64,000 nucleotides of DNA from Nakamurella sp. PAMC28650 (GTDB lineage Bacteria > Actinomycetota > Actinomycetes > Mycobacteriales > Nakamurellaceae), in assembly GCF_014303395.1 (NCBI RefSeq), contig NZ_CP060298.1:3305001-3369000 (forward strand), read 5' to 3'. Numbering within the stretch: the stretch's first letter is position 1; each line of letters starts with the position of its first letter. The position numbers and the translations under genes were made by a program. The notes beneath the pieces are model-generated. The model had not been told where the DNA came from, searched no databases, and saw only the letters and a list, made by a program, of their open reading frames with translations. Shown here piece by piece: positions 33,465 through 41,125 of the stretch.

Positions 33465-34054
33465 GGGGTCGCGGAAGTCGCCGCGGTCGCGGCGGGGGCG
33501 GACCAGGGCGGCAACACCAGGATGCGGGCGGCCAGCACCCCCAGCGCGGCGGCGAGCTGATCGTCGGGGAGCACCGAGTCGAACGTGCCCAGCGCGTTGA
33601 GCATGCCGAAACAGCCATGGACCGTCGTCCGGACGACTTCTCGGTCCCACTCGGGGTGGACATCGCCCAGTAGCATCCGCCACCGCCCGACCAGGGTGCG
33701 CTGGCGTTCGTCGAGTTTGGCCCGGTGCTCGGCGGGCAGGTGGTGGACCTCGCGGACGAAGACCGCCATCAGTCGTCGGCGCGAGGCCACCGCACCGGTG
33801 TAGACCTGCACGAGCGCGCGCAGTTCGGCGGCCGGATCGTCCTGCTCGACGGGGGAGGGAGCGGTGACGGCGTCGATGATCCCGTCGAAGACGGCCGCCA
33901 GGATCGCGGCCTTGGAATCGAAATGGCGGTAGATGGCGGGCCCGGTGATGCCGGCGGCGGCGCCGATCTGGTCCATGCCGGCGGCCGGATACCCGCCGGC
34001 GGCGAACAGTTCGGCGGCCGCTGCGACGATGCGCAACCGGCGAGCGGGGGCCAT
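33461..34054 (-). CDS. TetR-family transcriptional regulator
   Basis: The 197-residue protein has an N-terminal helix-turn-helix (about residues 5-52) with the family pattern AAAELFAAGGYPAAGMDQIGAA and AIYRHFDSKAAIL, and a C-terminal ligand-binding helical bundle. It probably represses its own operon; I could not see a palindromic operator in the nearby gene-dense DNA. ATG at 34054 overlaps the DUF2087 stop by 1 bp (TGATG) and its end overlaps the ATPase start by 4 bp. Four genes, DUF3043, DUF2087, TetR and the ATPase, therefore form a tight minus-strand unit. Confidence 0.9.
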   Translation of the reverse strand: MAPARRLRIVAAAAELFAAGGYPAAGMDQIGAAAGITGPAIYRHFDSKAAILAAVFDGIIDAVTAPSPVEQDDPAAELRALVQVYTGAVASRRRLMAVFVREVHHLPAEHRAKLDERQRTLVGRWRMLLGDVHPEWDREVVRTTVHGCFGMLNALGTFDSVLPDDQLAAALGVLAARILVLPPWSAPAATAATSATP

Positions 34055-34323
34055 CAGACCTCGACGGTGCCGCCGGAGCGCCAGTACCGGCCGTCCGCCC
34101 GGTCCATCAGCCCGAAGTCGATCAGCGCCCGCCGCAGCGTCACGTAGTCGTCGTAGAGCCCGATCAGCTCGCGGTTGACCTCGACCTCGAGGTAGTGCAC
34201 CCCCGGCACGAACCGGGCAGCGATCACGTCCAGCACCGCCAGCTTCCGAGATTGCTTGCGAGGCATGGTGTGCAATCGGCCGTCCTCGTCGAAGTAGCGC
34301 CGGAGAAAGTCGTCCCTGCCCAC
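34054..34323 (-). CDS. DUF2087-domain protein
   Basis: The 89-residue product consists almost entirely of a DUF2087 domain: FLRRYFDEDGRLHTMPRKQSRK (part shown, about residues 5-27), then YLEVEVNRELIGLYDDYVTLRRALIDFGLM and a terminal DGRYWR. In other proteins this domain is attached to ArsR-like or methyltransferase-like regulators and may bind nucleic acid; its role is not established. GTG at 34323 lies 2 nt after the DUF3043 stop. The close coupling to TetR suggests a regulator accessory, but that is inference. Confidence 0.75.
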   Translation of the reverse strand: MGRDDFLRRYFDEDGRLHTMPRKQSRKLAVLDVIAARFVPGVHYLEVEVNRELIGLYDDYVTLRRALIDFGLMDRADGRYWRSGGTVEV

Positions 34324-34325
34324 TG

Positions 34326-34958
34326 TCAGACGACGTCCCCACGAGTGACCCGCGGGCGCGGAACACGCCACTTGCGGATCAGGCACGCGCGGTTGAACGC
34401 GTAGAAGGCGAGGGACCGGGGCTTGACCGACAGGCCGGACGGATCACCCTTCGGGAACTTCTCCGCCACCCGGCGGCTGAGCTGACGGCCGAAGACGATC
34501 GAGTCGGCGACAGCGGCGACGATGGCGACCAGCAGGATCAGCGGCCCGATCAGCTGCACCGTCTGGTTCCTGATCAGCAGGATGATGAAGGACAGCAGGG
34601 CGACAGGCAACAGGATGCCGGCGATGTTGCGGCGGGAGTCGGTGACGTCGCGGACGAACGCACGGACCGGGCCGCGGTCGCGGGGCAGGACGTAGGCGTC
34701 GTCGCCGCGCATCATCCTCTCGCGACGTTCGCCGGAGGCCACCCGCTTCTCGTCCTTGGTCAGCGTCTTCCCGACTTCCTTGGAGCGCTTGACGGCCTCG
34801 CGCTGGGTCTTCGGGGGCGGGGCGACCGGTCCCCGTCGTCCCTGGGCTTCGCTCCGCTTCGGCGTCGGTCGGCCCTTGCCAACGGCAGGTGCCTCCGGCA
34901 CGACCGCGACAGCGGTGTCGGATGCCTGGTCAGCCGTCTTGCGGCGCAGAAAGCTCAC
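34326..34958 (-). CDS. DUF3043 membrane protein
   Basis: The 210-residue protein has a basic, Lys/Arg-rich N-terminus with segments such as GKGRPTPKRSEAQGRR and the DUF3043 hallmark MMRGDDAYVLPRDRGPVRAFVRD (about residues 78-100, in part). Two hydrophobic helices follow (about 112-130 and 136-156) before a basic tail. The family is confined to actinobacteria and its function is unknown. GTG at 34958 has TATTCT ending 6 nt upstream; a weak GCAGGA could also serve as a ribosome binding site. It is the first gene of the TetR/ATPase operon and corresponds positionally to M. tuberculosis Rv2206. Confidence 0.87.
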   Translation of the reverse strand: MSFLRRKTADQASDTAVAVVPEAPAVGKGRPTPKRSEAQGRRGPVAPPPKTQREAVKRSKEVGKTLTKDEKRVASGERRERMMRGDDAYVLPRDRGPVRAFVRDVTDSRRNIAGILLPVALLSFIILLIRNQTVQLIGPLILLVAIVAAVADSIVFGRQLSRRVAEKFPKGDPSGLSVKPRSLAFYAFNRACLIRKWRVPRPRVTRGDVV

Positions 34959-34964
34959 TCCTGC

Positions 34965-34970
34965 AGAATA
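34965..34970 (-). promoter_or_regulatory. -10 element of the DUF3043-DUF2087-TetR-ATPase operon
   Basis: On the minus strand TATTCT is followed by 6 nt and the GTG at 34958. The intergenic region to erpA is 184 bp, so each gene has its own control region. Confidence 0.5.
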
Positions 34971-35142
34971 GTTGACCGGCGCGACACCGGACACCGCCGA
35001 GCGCCGGTCCGGGAGGGTGACGCTGCGGGAATACGCCTGCCTGACGCCCCGCTGTTACCGTGGAGTGGGCAAGTCGTCTCCCCGGGCGGCCGGTCCTGAT
35101 GGCATCATTGATGTTGCAGCATCCAACACGAGAGGGAGTCGT

Positions 35143-35532
35143 ATGACAACCGCCGAGACCGAGATCCCCACCCAGGTCAGCGCGCCGACCGAAGAGGTCG
35201 AGCGTGCACATGGTGTGACCCTGTCCGACACCGCCGCCGCGAAGGCCAAGGCGCTGCTCGAGCGTGACGGAAGTTCCGAGATGGTGCTCCGTATCGCCGT
35301 CCAGCCCGGTGGCTGTTCCGGCCTGCGCTACGAACTCTTCTTCGACGACCGGAGCCTGGACGGCGACGCCCTCGTCACGTTCGACGGCATCGGGCTTGCC
35401 GTCGACCGCATGTCCAAGCCGTACCTGGACGGCGCGGTGATCGACTTCGTCGACACGATCGAGAAGCAGGGTTTCACGATCGACAACCCGAACGCGCAGA
35501 ACTCCTGCGCCTGCGGGGATTCGTTCCACTGA
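35143..35532 (+). CDS. erpA: ErpA/IscA-type iron-sulfur cluster insertion protein
   Basis: The 129-residue A-type carrier has a 24-residue flexible N-terminus and then the HesB fold. The three conserved Cys are present: the first in PGGCSGLRYEL (about residue 60), and the C-terminal pair in SCACGDSF (about 123 and 125). Together they bind and deliver a [4Fe-4S] or [2Fe-2S] cluster to target apoproteins. ATG at 35143 has AGAGGGAG as ribosome binding site. A strong hairpin follows, so it is monocistronic. The position matches Rv2204c. Confidence 0.93.
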   Translation: MTTAETEIPTQVSAPTEEVERAHGVTLSDTAAAKAKALLERDGSSEMVLRIAVQPGGCSGLRYELFFDDRSLDGDALVTFDGIGLAVDRMSKPYLDGAVIDFVDTIEKQGFTIDNPNAQNSCACGDSFH

Positions 35533-35556
35533 TCTGATCACCACTCCCCGGTGACC

Positions 35557-35591
35557 GACGGCCGCCGCACCACACAGGTGCGGCGGCCGTC
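35557..35591 (+). terminator. Terminator hairpin after erpA
   Basis: A 15-bp perfect stem (35557-35571 with 35577-35591) and the 5-nt loop ACACA follow erpA; the stem is very GC-rich and ends in CTGCGTG rather than a U-tract. It separates erpA from the kinase gene. Confidence 0.7.
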
Positions 35592-35666
35592 TGCGTGCCC
35601 GGGAACATCACCGCAGACGGTAAGGTCGTGTGGGTCCGACAGCACCTCAGACCTGGAAGAGGCCTC

Positions 35667-36653
35667 GTGCCCATCGTCGTCACCGGCTCCATCGCCACCG
35701 ACCACCTGATGCACTTCCCCGGCAAGTTCACCGACTCTCTGCTGCCCGACCAGTTGGACCGGGTCTCCCTCTCGTTCCTGGTGGACGATCTGGTGGTCCG
35801 TCGCGGAGGGGTGGCGGCCAACATCTGCTTCGGCATGGGCCTGCTCGGGGTCCAGCCGATCCTGCTCGACGCGGTCGGTGCGGACTTCGACGACTACGCC
35901 AGCTGGCTGGAGCGTCATGGCGTTGACTGCTCGCACGTCCACATCTTCCGCGACGTGCAGACTGCCCGCTTCGTCTGCACCACCGACGACGCGATGAACC
36001 AGATCGGCTCGTTCTACGCCGGCGCCATGGCCAGGTCCCGGGAGATCGAGATCGGTCCGGTGGCGTCCACCGTGTCCTCCATCGAACTGGTGATGATCAG
36101 TGCCGGCGACCCGGCCGCGATGGTCCGCCACGCCGAGGAGTGTCGCCAGCGTGGGTACACGTTCGCCGCGGATCCGTCCCAGCAGCTGGCGCGGATGGAG
36201 GGCGTCGACGCGGCGAAGCTCGTCGACGGTGCGGCCTTCTGGTTCTCCAACGACTACGAACTCGGCCTGCTGCTGTCCAAGACCGGGTGGACGGAGTCGC
36301 AACTGCTCGAGCGGGTGGGCCACCGCGTCACCACGCTGGGTTCCAAGGGCGTCGAGATCGTCGCCGCCGACGGCTCGCGGCTGCACGTGCCGGTGGTGCC
36401 AGAGCTCGCCAAGGTCGACCCGACCGGTGTCGGCGACGCGTTCCGGGCCGGTTTCGTCGCAGGGCAGTACCGCGGCCTCGACTTCGAGCGTTCGGCCCAG
36501 CTGGGCTCGCTGATGGCCACCCTCGTCCTGGAGACGATCGGCACCCAGGAGTACCAGTTCGAGCCCGCGGCCGCGATGGCCCGGCTGGCCGACTGCTACG
36601 GCGAGGCCGCCGCCCAGCAGATCTCGAACGCCATGGGGTTCGTCTCCGTCTAG
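35667..36653 (+). CDS. PfkB-family kinase, adenosine-kinase-like
   Basis: The 328-residue ribokinase-fold enzyme has the C-terminal PfkB signature KVDPTGVGDAFRAGFVAG with the catalytic Asp (about residues 250-267). The N-terminal substrate region carries VVRRGGVAANICFGMGLLG (Gly-Gly switch, about 46-64). In M. tuberculosis the protein at this location, between an erpA homologue and asnB, is the adenosine kinase Rv2202c, so adenosine is the likely substrate; a sugar cannot be excluded. GTG at 35667 has GGAAGAGG upstream, and a -10 TAAGGT lies at 35621-35626. The TAG stop shares CTAG with asnB. Confidence 0.85.
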   Translation: MPIVVTGSIATDHLMHFPGKFTDSLLPDQLDRVSLSFLVDDLVVRRGGVAANICFGMGLLGVQPILLDAVGADFDDYASWLERHGVDCSHVHIFRDVQTARFVCTTDDAMNQIGSFYAGAMARSREIEIGPVASTVSSIELVMISAGDPAAMVRHAEECRQRGYTFAADPSQQLARMEGVDAAKLVDGAAFWFSNDYELGLLLSKTGWTESQLLERVGHRVTTLGSKGVEIVAADGSRLHVPVVPELAKVDPTGVGDAFRAGFVAGQYRGLDFERSAQLGSLMATLVLETIGTQEYQFEPAAAMARLADCYGEAAAQQISNAMGFVSV

Positions 36654-38569
36654 AGGTAGACGGGGTAGGCGGGCTCGGGGATCTCCGGCCGGACGGCGCC
36701 GGTCACGAAGATCTCGTGCCAGAGCTGGAAGACCAGGACGGTCCAGATCGGCCGGGAGTAGTCGGCCACACCGGCGCGGTGGTCGTCCAGCAACTTCACC
36801 ACCGCGACCGGGTCGATGTACTCCTGGGTCTGCGAACCGGTGATGATGTTCCGCGCCCAGTCGTACGAACCCTCCTTGAGGTAGTGCCGGATCGGCACCG
36901 GGAAGCCGAGCTTCTTCCGGTTCAGCACGTGCGCGGGGACGATCAGTTCCATCGCCCGCCGAAGGGCGACCTTGGTCGCGTGACCCTGCACCCGGTATTC
37001 CGGCGGCACGGTCCTGGCCACGTCGAAGACCTGCGGATCCAGGAACGGCACCCGTAGCTCGAGCGAGTTGGCCATCGTCATCTTGTCCGCCTTGACCAGG
37101 ATGTCGCCGCGCAGCCAGGTGAACAGGTCGATGTGCTGCATCCGCGAGATGGGGTCCGATCCCAGCGACCGGGCGTAGATCGGGTCGGTGACCTCCCGCA
37201 ACGAACGATCGGGGGAGTAGGTCCGCAGGAGACCGGGGAGTTGCTCCTCGCGGAAGATCCGGGCGTTGCCGTAGTAGCGCTGCTCCAGATCGATCGCGCC
37301 GCGGCGCAACATGTCCTTGCCGCGGAAACCCTGCGGCAGCACTCGTCCGACGGCCGCCAGCCCCCGGCGCAGCGGGTCGGGCAGTGCCGTCATCGGGGCC
37401 AGCGAAGCGGGCTCGCGGTAGATGTTGTAGCCACCGAACAGCTCGTCGGCACCTTCGCCGGAGAGCACCACCTTGACGTGCTTGCGTGCCTCGTTGGCGA
37501 CGAAGTACAGGGGCACCAGGGCCGGGTCCGCGACCGGCTCGTCGAGGTACCAGATGATCAGCGGCAGGGTCTGCGTCAGCTCCTCCTCGCTCACCACCCG
37601 CACCACGTGCCGCACCCCGATCGCCGCGGCACTCTCGGCGGCGACGTCGATCTCGGAGAATCCCGCCCGGTCGAACCCGGTGGTGAACGTCATCAGGTCG
37701 GGGTTGTAGCGCTTGGCCAGCGCGGCGATCGCGGTCGAGTCGATCCCGCCGGACAGGAACGAACCGACCGTCACGTCGGCACGCATGTGTGCGCCGACGG
37801 AATCGTCGAGCACATCGGCGATCCGCTGGTAGAGCGCCTTCTCGGCCGGCTCCCCGGACACCTTGGCCGGGACGAACCTCGGGTGGAAGTAGCGTTCGGT
37901 CCGCAGCTCGGCGACGGCGCCCGGACCGACGGTGAAGTGGGTTCCGGACTCGATCCGCCGGATCGCCACGTCCATGCTGGCGGGCTCCGGGACGTACTGC
38001 AGGACGAGGTAGTGCTGGAGTGCGGCCTGGTCGACCACGGCCGGGCCGGTCAGCTCTCGCAGTCCCTTCGCCTCCGAGGAGAACCCGATGCCGTCCGCCA
38101 GGGCCGCGGTGAACAACGGCTTGATGCCGAACGGATCGCGGGCGCCGAACAGGACCCGCTCGTGGGTGTCCCAGATCAGGAAGGCGAACATCCCGCGCAA
38201 CCGGGAGACCACCGCCTTGCCCCAGTGGTGGAAGCCGGCCACGATCGCCTCGCCGTCGCCCTGAGTGGCGAACTCGGCCCCGAATTCCGCACGGAGCGAC
38301 TCCCGCAGCTCCAGGTAGTTGTAGATCTCGCCGTTGAACACGAGCGCGTAGCGGTCGGGCGATTCGGCCGGACCCCAGCGCAGCGGCTGGTGGGAGTGCG
38401 CGATGTCGATGATGGACAGCCGGTTGAAACCGAACACCACGTCCTGGTCGTTCCAGGTCCCCGCGTCGTCCGGTCCACGGTGCCGGGCGCACCGCATCCC
38501 GGCGGCGACCTCCTCGACGTGATCGCCGGCCCGGCCGGTCCAGGAGAGGAAGCCCATCAATCCACACAC
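36650..38569 (-). CDS. asnB: Asparagine synthetase (glutamine-hydrolysing)
   Basis: The 639-residue enzyme converts aspartate to asparagine with glutamine and ATP. After the GTG start, Cys2 (CGLMGFLSW) is the glutaminase nucleophile; Arg/Asn/Asp of the NTN domain appear in CARHRGPDD and NGEIYNY. The synthase domain opens with the PP-loop FLSGGIDSTA (about residues 274-283) and includes SGEGADELFGGYNIY. Length matches actinobacterial AsnB (about 650). Choosing the GTG at 38569 is forced because the Cys must become residue 2. It is convergent with, and shares stop bases with, the PfkB gene. Confidence 0.95.
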   Translation of the reverse strand: MCGLMGFLSWTGRAGDHVEEVAAGMRCARHRGPDDAGTWNDQDVVFGFNRLSIIDIAHSHQPLRWGPAESPDRYALVFNGEIYNYLELRESLRAEFGAEFATQGDGEAIVAGFHHWGKAVVSRLRGMFAFLIWDTHERVLFGARDPFGIKPLFTAALADGIGFSSEAKGLRELTGPAVVDQAALQHYLVLQYVPEPASMDVAIRRIESGTHFTVGPGAVAELRTERYFHPRFVPAKVSGEPAEKALYQRIADVLDDSVGAHMRADVTVGSFLSGGIDSTAIAALAKRYNPDLMTFTTGFDRAGFSEIDVAAESAAAIGVRHVVRVVSEEELTQTLPLIIWYLDEPVADPALVPLYFVANEARKHVKVVLSGEGADELFGGYNIYREPASLAPMTALPDPLRRGLAAVGRVLPQGFRGKDMLRRGAIDLEQRYYGNARIFREEQLPGLLRTYSPDRSLREVTDPIYARSLGSDPISRMQHIDLFTWLRGDILVKADKMTMANSLELRVPFLDPQVFDVARTVPPEYRVQGHATKVALRRAMELIVPAHVLNRKKLGFPVPIRHYLKEGSYDWARNIITGSQTQEYIDPVAVVKLLDDHRAGVADYSRPIWTVLVFQLWHEIFVTGAVRPEIPEPAYPVYL

Positions 38570-38683
38570 GAGGTAGGTCACCTGATTTCTGTCGTCGGTC
38601 CCGGCCAGTATCCGGCACGATCCAGTCGTCTCCGCAACTCTGCAAGGTGTTTCGCAGGGCCTTCCTGCCCTACAGTTGGGGTT

Positions 38684-38700
38684 ATCTTCGACAAGTTGTA
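38684..38700. promoter_or_regulatory. AT-rich near-palindrome shared with the ctaE control region
   Basis: The motif ATCTTCGACA-N2-TTGTA occurs here, in the asnB/ctaC divergent region, and again at 46609-46625 in the ctaE upstream region, matching at 15 of the 15 defined positions. The core TCGACAA-G-TTGTAGA here is an imperfect inverted repeat. It stands out in GC-rich DNA and lies about 120 bp before ctaC and 115 bp before asnB. It is a candidate operator common to the respiratory genes. Confidence 0.45.
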
Positions 38701-38819
38701 GATCTACGTTCGCCGCGCCTGCCCCGGCCGGTCCGGCAGCCCGTAGGTCGAGTAATCTCAGTCCCAGTACGGCCGCATCGCAATCGATGTCGGCCGCGGT
38801 TCTTCTAGGAGGCGCCCGA

Positions 38820-39794
38820 GTGGCTCGGTCTCGCAGTACTCGGCAGCTGTTGCTCGTCGGTTCCCTCGCACTGGCCGGCCTGCTGGTCAGTGGATGCTCG
38901 GCAGACGATCTGCCCCGGTTCGGCTGGCCGACGGGACAGACACCGCAGGCCCTCAGGATGCAGCACTTCTGGTCGTGGACCTTCATCGCAGCACTCTGCA
39001 TCGGCGTGGGGGTTTGGGGTCTGATGTTCTGGACCTTCGCATTCCACCGCAAGAAGAAGAACTCGCCGCTCTACCCGAAGCAGACGAAGGAGAATCTGCC
39101 GCTCGAGCTGGTCTACACGGCCGTGCCGTTCGTCATGGTCGCCGTGCTGTTCTACTTCGCCGTGACCACCGAGAACTTCGTGCTGAAGAAGGTCGCGCAC
39201 CCGGACGTCAACGTCAACGTCACGGCCTTCAAGTGGGGCTGGGACTTCAGCTACGAGGGCACCATCGCTCCTGACTCGCAGCCGTGCACGGCCATCGACC
39301 CGTTCGCCTGCGAGGTCCACACCACGGGCACGGCCACCGAAGTGCCGATCATGATCCTGCCGGTGCAGAAGACGATCCAGTACCGGCTGCAGTCCAAGGA
39401 CGTCATCCACTCATTCTGGGTGCCGGACTTCCTGTTCAAGCGCGACGTCTTCCCAGATCCGGCGGCGAACAACACCGACAACACCTTCCAGAACAGCATC
39501 ACGAACCCGATCGCCATGGTCGGCAGATGCGCCGAACTCTGCGGCACCTACCACTCCTCGATGAACTTCGAGGTCCGCGGGGTCCCGCAGAACGTCTACG
39601 ACGAATACATCAAACTTCGCGAGTCCAAGAACCCGGCCTCCGGCAAGGGCTACACGACCGCCGAGGCGCTGATGAAGACGGGCAACGACATCCCGTCCTG
39701 CGGCAAGCTGTGCTCGCCGCTGTCGACGACCACGTATCCGATCAACCCCAACCGTGAGGCGAAGTCGGCCTCGCTCAACACGACGGGCAACTGA
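38820..39794 (+). CDS. ctaC: Cytochrome c oxidase subunit II
   Basis: The 324-residue lipoprotein-type subunit receives electrons at the CuA centre of the aa3 oxidase. Its signal peptide has a lipobox LLVSGC (Cys about residue 26), two helices follow (about 50-72 and 95-116), and the periplasmic cupredoxin domain carries VIHSFWVPDF and the CuA ligands RCAELCGTYHSSM (Cys-X3-Cys, His, Met). An AGGAGG ribosome binding site at 38807-38812 supports the GTG at 38820. A -10-like TAATCT at 38753-38758 gives a short leader. Its stop overlaps ctaF by 1 bp. Confidence 0.95.
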   Translation: MARSRSTRQLLLVGSLALAGLLVSGCSADDLPRFGWPTGQTPQALRMQHFWSWTFIAALCIGVGVWGLMFWTFAFHRKKKNSPLYPKQTKENLPLELVYTAVPFVMVAVLFYFAVTTENFVLKKVAHPDVNVNVTAFKWGWDFSYEGTIAPDSQPCTAIDPFACEVHTTGTATEVPIMILPVQKTIQYRLQSKDVIHSFWVPDFLFKRDVFPDPAANNTDNTFQNSITNPIAMVGRCAELCGTYHSSMNFEVRGVPQNVYDEYIKLRESKNPASGKGYTTAEALMKTGNDIPSCGKLCSPLSTTTYPINPNREAKSASLNTTGN

Positions 39795-40252
39795 TGTCGC
39801 TCGATCATGCGGATCTCGAGCCGCGGACCATCCCCAAACGGGGGCTGCAGGTCGAGGCCTGGATCTTCCTGGCGCTGACCGGGTTCTTCTTCATCGCCGC
39901 CGTCCTCTACACGATCTTCGCCGGTTCGGTGGAGCCGGTCGGGGTCGTGGCCCTTTTCCTGACCACGGGGCTCTCCGGGATCATCGGATCCTTCCTGGCC
40001 TTCTCCTCGCGTCGTCTGGAAAGCGCCCGTCCCGAGGACAACGAGGATGCCGACATCGCCGACGGTGCAGGCGATGTGGGCTTCTTCTCGCCCGGCTCCT
40101 ACTGGCCCTTCGCGATGGCCCTGGCGGCGGCTTTCACGGCCGTCTCCGTCGCCTTCCTGCTGGTCTGGATGATGGTGATCACCATCGGCTTCCTGCTCGT
40201 GACGATCTGCGGCCTGCTGTTCGAGTACCACCGCCGGGCACCGTCTCACTGA
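39794..40252 (+). CDS. ctaF: Cytochrome c oxidase subunit IV (actinobacterial CtaF)
   Basis: The 152-residue protein has four membrane helices: two near the N-terminus (about residues 22-42 and 48-66) and two near the C-terminus (about 98-118 and 122-142), separated by an acidic loop (ARPEDNEDADIADGAGD). That arrangement is the actinobacterial CtaF/subunit IV pattern, which stabilises the aa3 oxidase within the bcc-aa3 supercomplex. The ATG overlaps the ctaC TGA by 1 bp (TGATG), so translation is coupled. The subunit I gene ctaD is not in the window. Confidence 0.92.
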   Translation: MSLDHADLEPRTIPKRGLQVEAWIFLALTGFFFIAAVLYTIFAGSVEPVGVVALFLTTGLSGIIGSFLAFSSRRLESARPEDNEDADIADGAGDVGFFSPGSYWPFAMALAAAFTAVSVAFLLVWMMVITIGFLLVTICGLLFEYHRRAPSH

Positions 40253-40275
40253 CCTGCATTCTGGGAACTGAAGTC

Positions 40276-40304
40276 AGGCCCGCCCCTCGTTCCGGGGGGT
40301 GGGC
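40276..40304 (+). terminator. Terminator after ctaF
   Basis: The stem AGGCCCGCCCC pairs with the GGGGGGTGGGCCT region (one G-T wobble) across a short loop and is followed by TTTCTGTT. This is the most classical intrinsic terminator in the window. Confidence 0.75.
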
Positions 40305-40336
40305 CTTTCTGTTGTCCCTGCCGAAAGAGGCCGCAC

Positions 40337-41125
40337 ATGACCCTGTCCACCCTCACTCCCGCCCTACAGCAGTTGCTCGACTCGGTACCGGAGGACGGCA
40401 CCACCGTTTCCGGCGAGACCGTACGGTTCGCGGGGGAGGACACCGCGCTGGAGGGCTACCTGGCCCGGCCGGCCGGTGACGACGACGCTCCCAAGCCCGC
40501 CGTCCTGATCGTCCACGACTGGCTGGGCGTCACCGACCACGTCCGGGTGCGGGCCGAGATGATGGCCCGGCTGGGGTATGTCACGCTGGCCGCCGATGTC
40601 TTCGGCGCCGGTGTCCGTCCGTCAGGACCGGAGGAGGCGGCCGCGCTGGCCGGTCAGTACTACGGCGACATCCCGCTGTTCCGGTCGCGACTGCTGGCCA
40701 ACCTGGAGCGTCTGCGGAGCGAGCCCGGCGTCGACGCTTCCCGCGTCGGGGTGATGGGGTACTGCTTCGGCGGATCCGGCGCTCTGGAGATCGCCAGGGC
40801 CGGCGAGGAGGTCGCTGCGGTGGTGGCGTTCCACGGCGGACTGGGTACATCCGCTCCATCGACCGAGAACGGCGTGCACGCAGCCGTTCTGGTCCTCACG
40901 GGGGCGGAGGATCCGGTGGTGCCGCCTGCCGCGGTCCAGGGCTTCGAGGACGAGATGCGGGCCGCCCGGGTACAGGACTGGCAGGTGGTGACCTACAGCG
41001 GAGCCATGCATGCCTTCGCGGTGCCCGACACCGACGCGCCGGCCATGGGTGCGCAGTTCCAGGAAAGTGCGAACCACCGTTCCTGGACGGCCATGCAGAA
41101 CTTCTTCAGCGAGACGCTGGCCTAG
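40337..41125 (+). CDS. Dienelactone hydrolase family protein
   Basis: The 262-residue cytosolic alpha/beta-hydrolase has a Cys nucleophile in GVMGYCFGGSGALEIA (about residues 134-149), the acid in TGAEDPVVPP (about 191) and the His in SGAMHAFAVPD (about 226), the Cys-Asp-His triad of the dienelactone hydrolase family. It hydrolyses lactones or other activated esters; the substrate here is not known. GAAAGAGG precedes the ATG. The IS5 element sits exactly at its TAG stop: the stop bases are part of the 4-bp target duplication, so the coding sequence is intact. Confidence 0.9.
   Translation: MTLSTLTPALQQLLDSVPEDGTTVSGETVRFAGEDTALEGYLARPAGDDDAPKPAVLIVHDWLGVTDHVRVRAEMMARLGYVTLAADVFGAGVRPSGPEEAAALAGQYYGDIPLFRSRLLANLERLRSEPGVDASRVGVMGYCFGGSGALEIARAGEEVAAVVAFHGGLGTSAPSTENGVHAAVLVLTGAEDPVVPPAAVQGFEDEMRAARVQDWQVVTYSGAMHAFAVPDTDAPAMGAQFQESANHRSWTAMQNFFSETLA

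Noticed and set aside
35538..38645. A 1035-codon minus-strand frame over asnB and the kinase gene
   Set aside because: It is out of frame with asnB, has a biased Arg/Gly/Pro composition and no recognisable motif; it is an artefact of high GC content at third positions.
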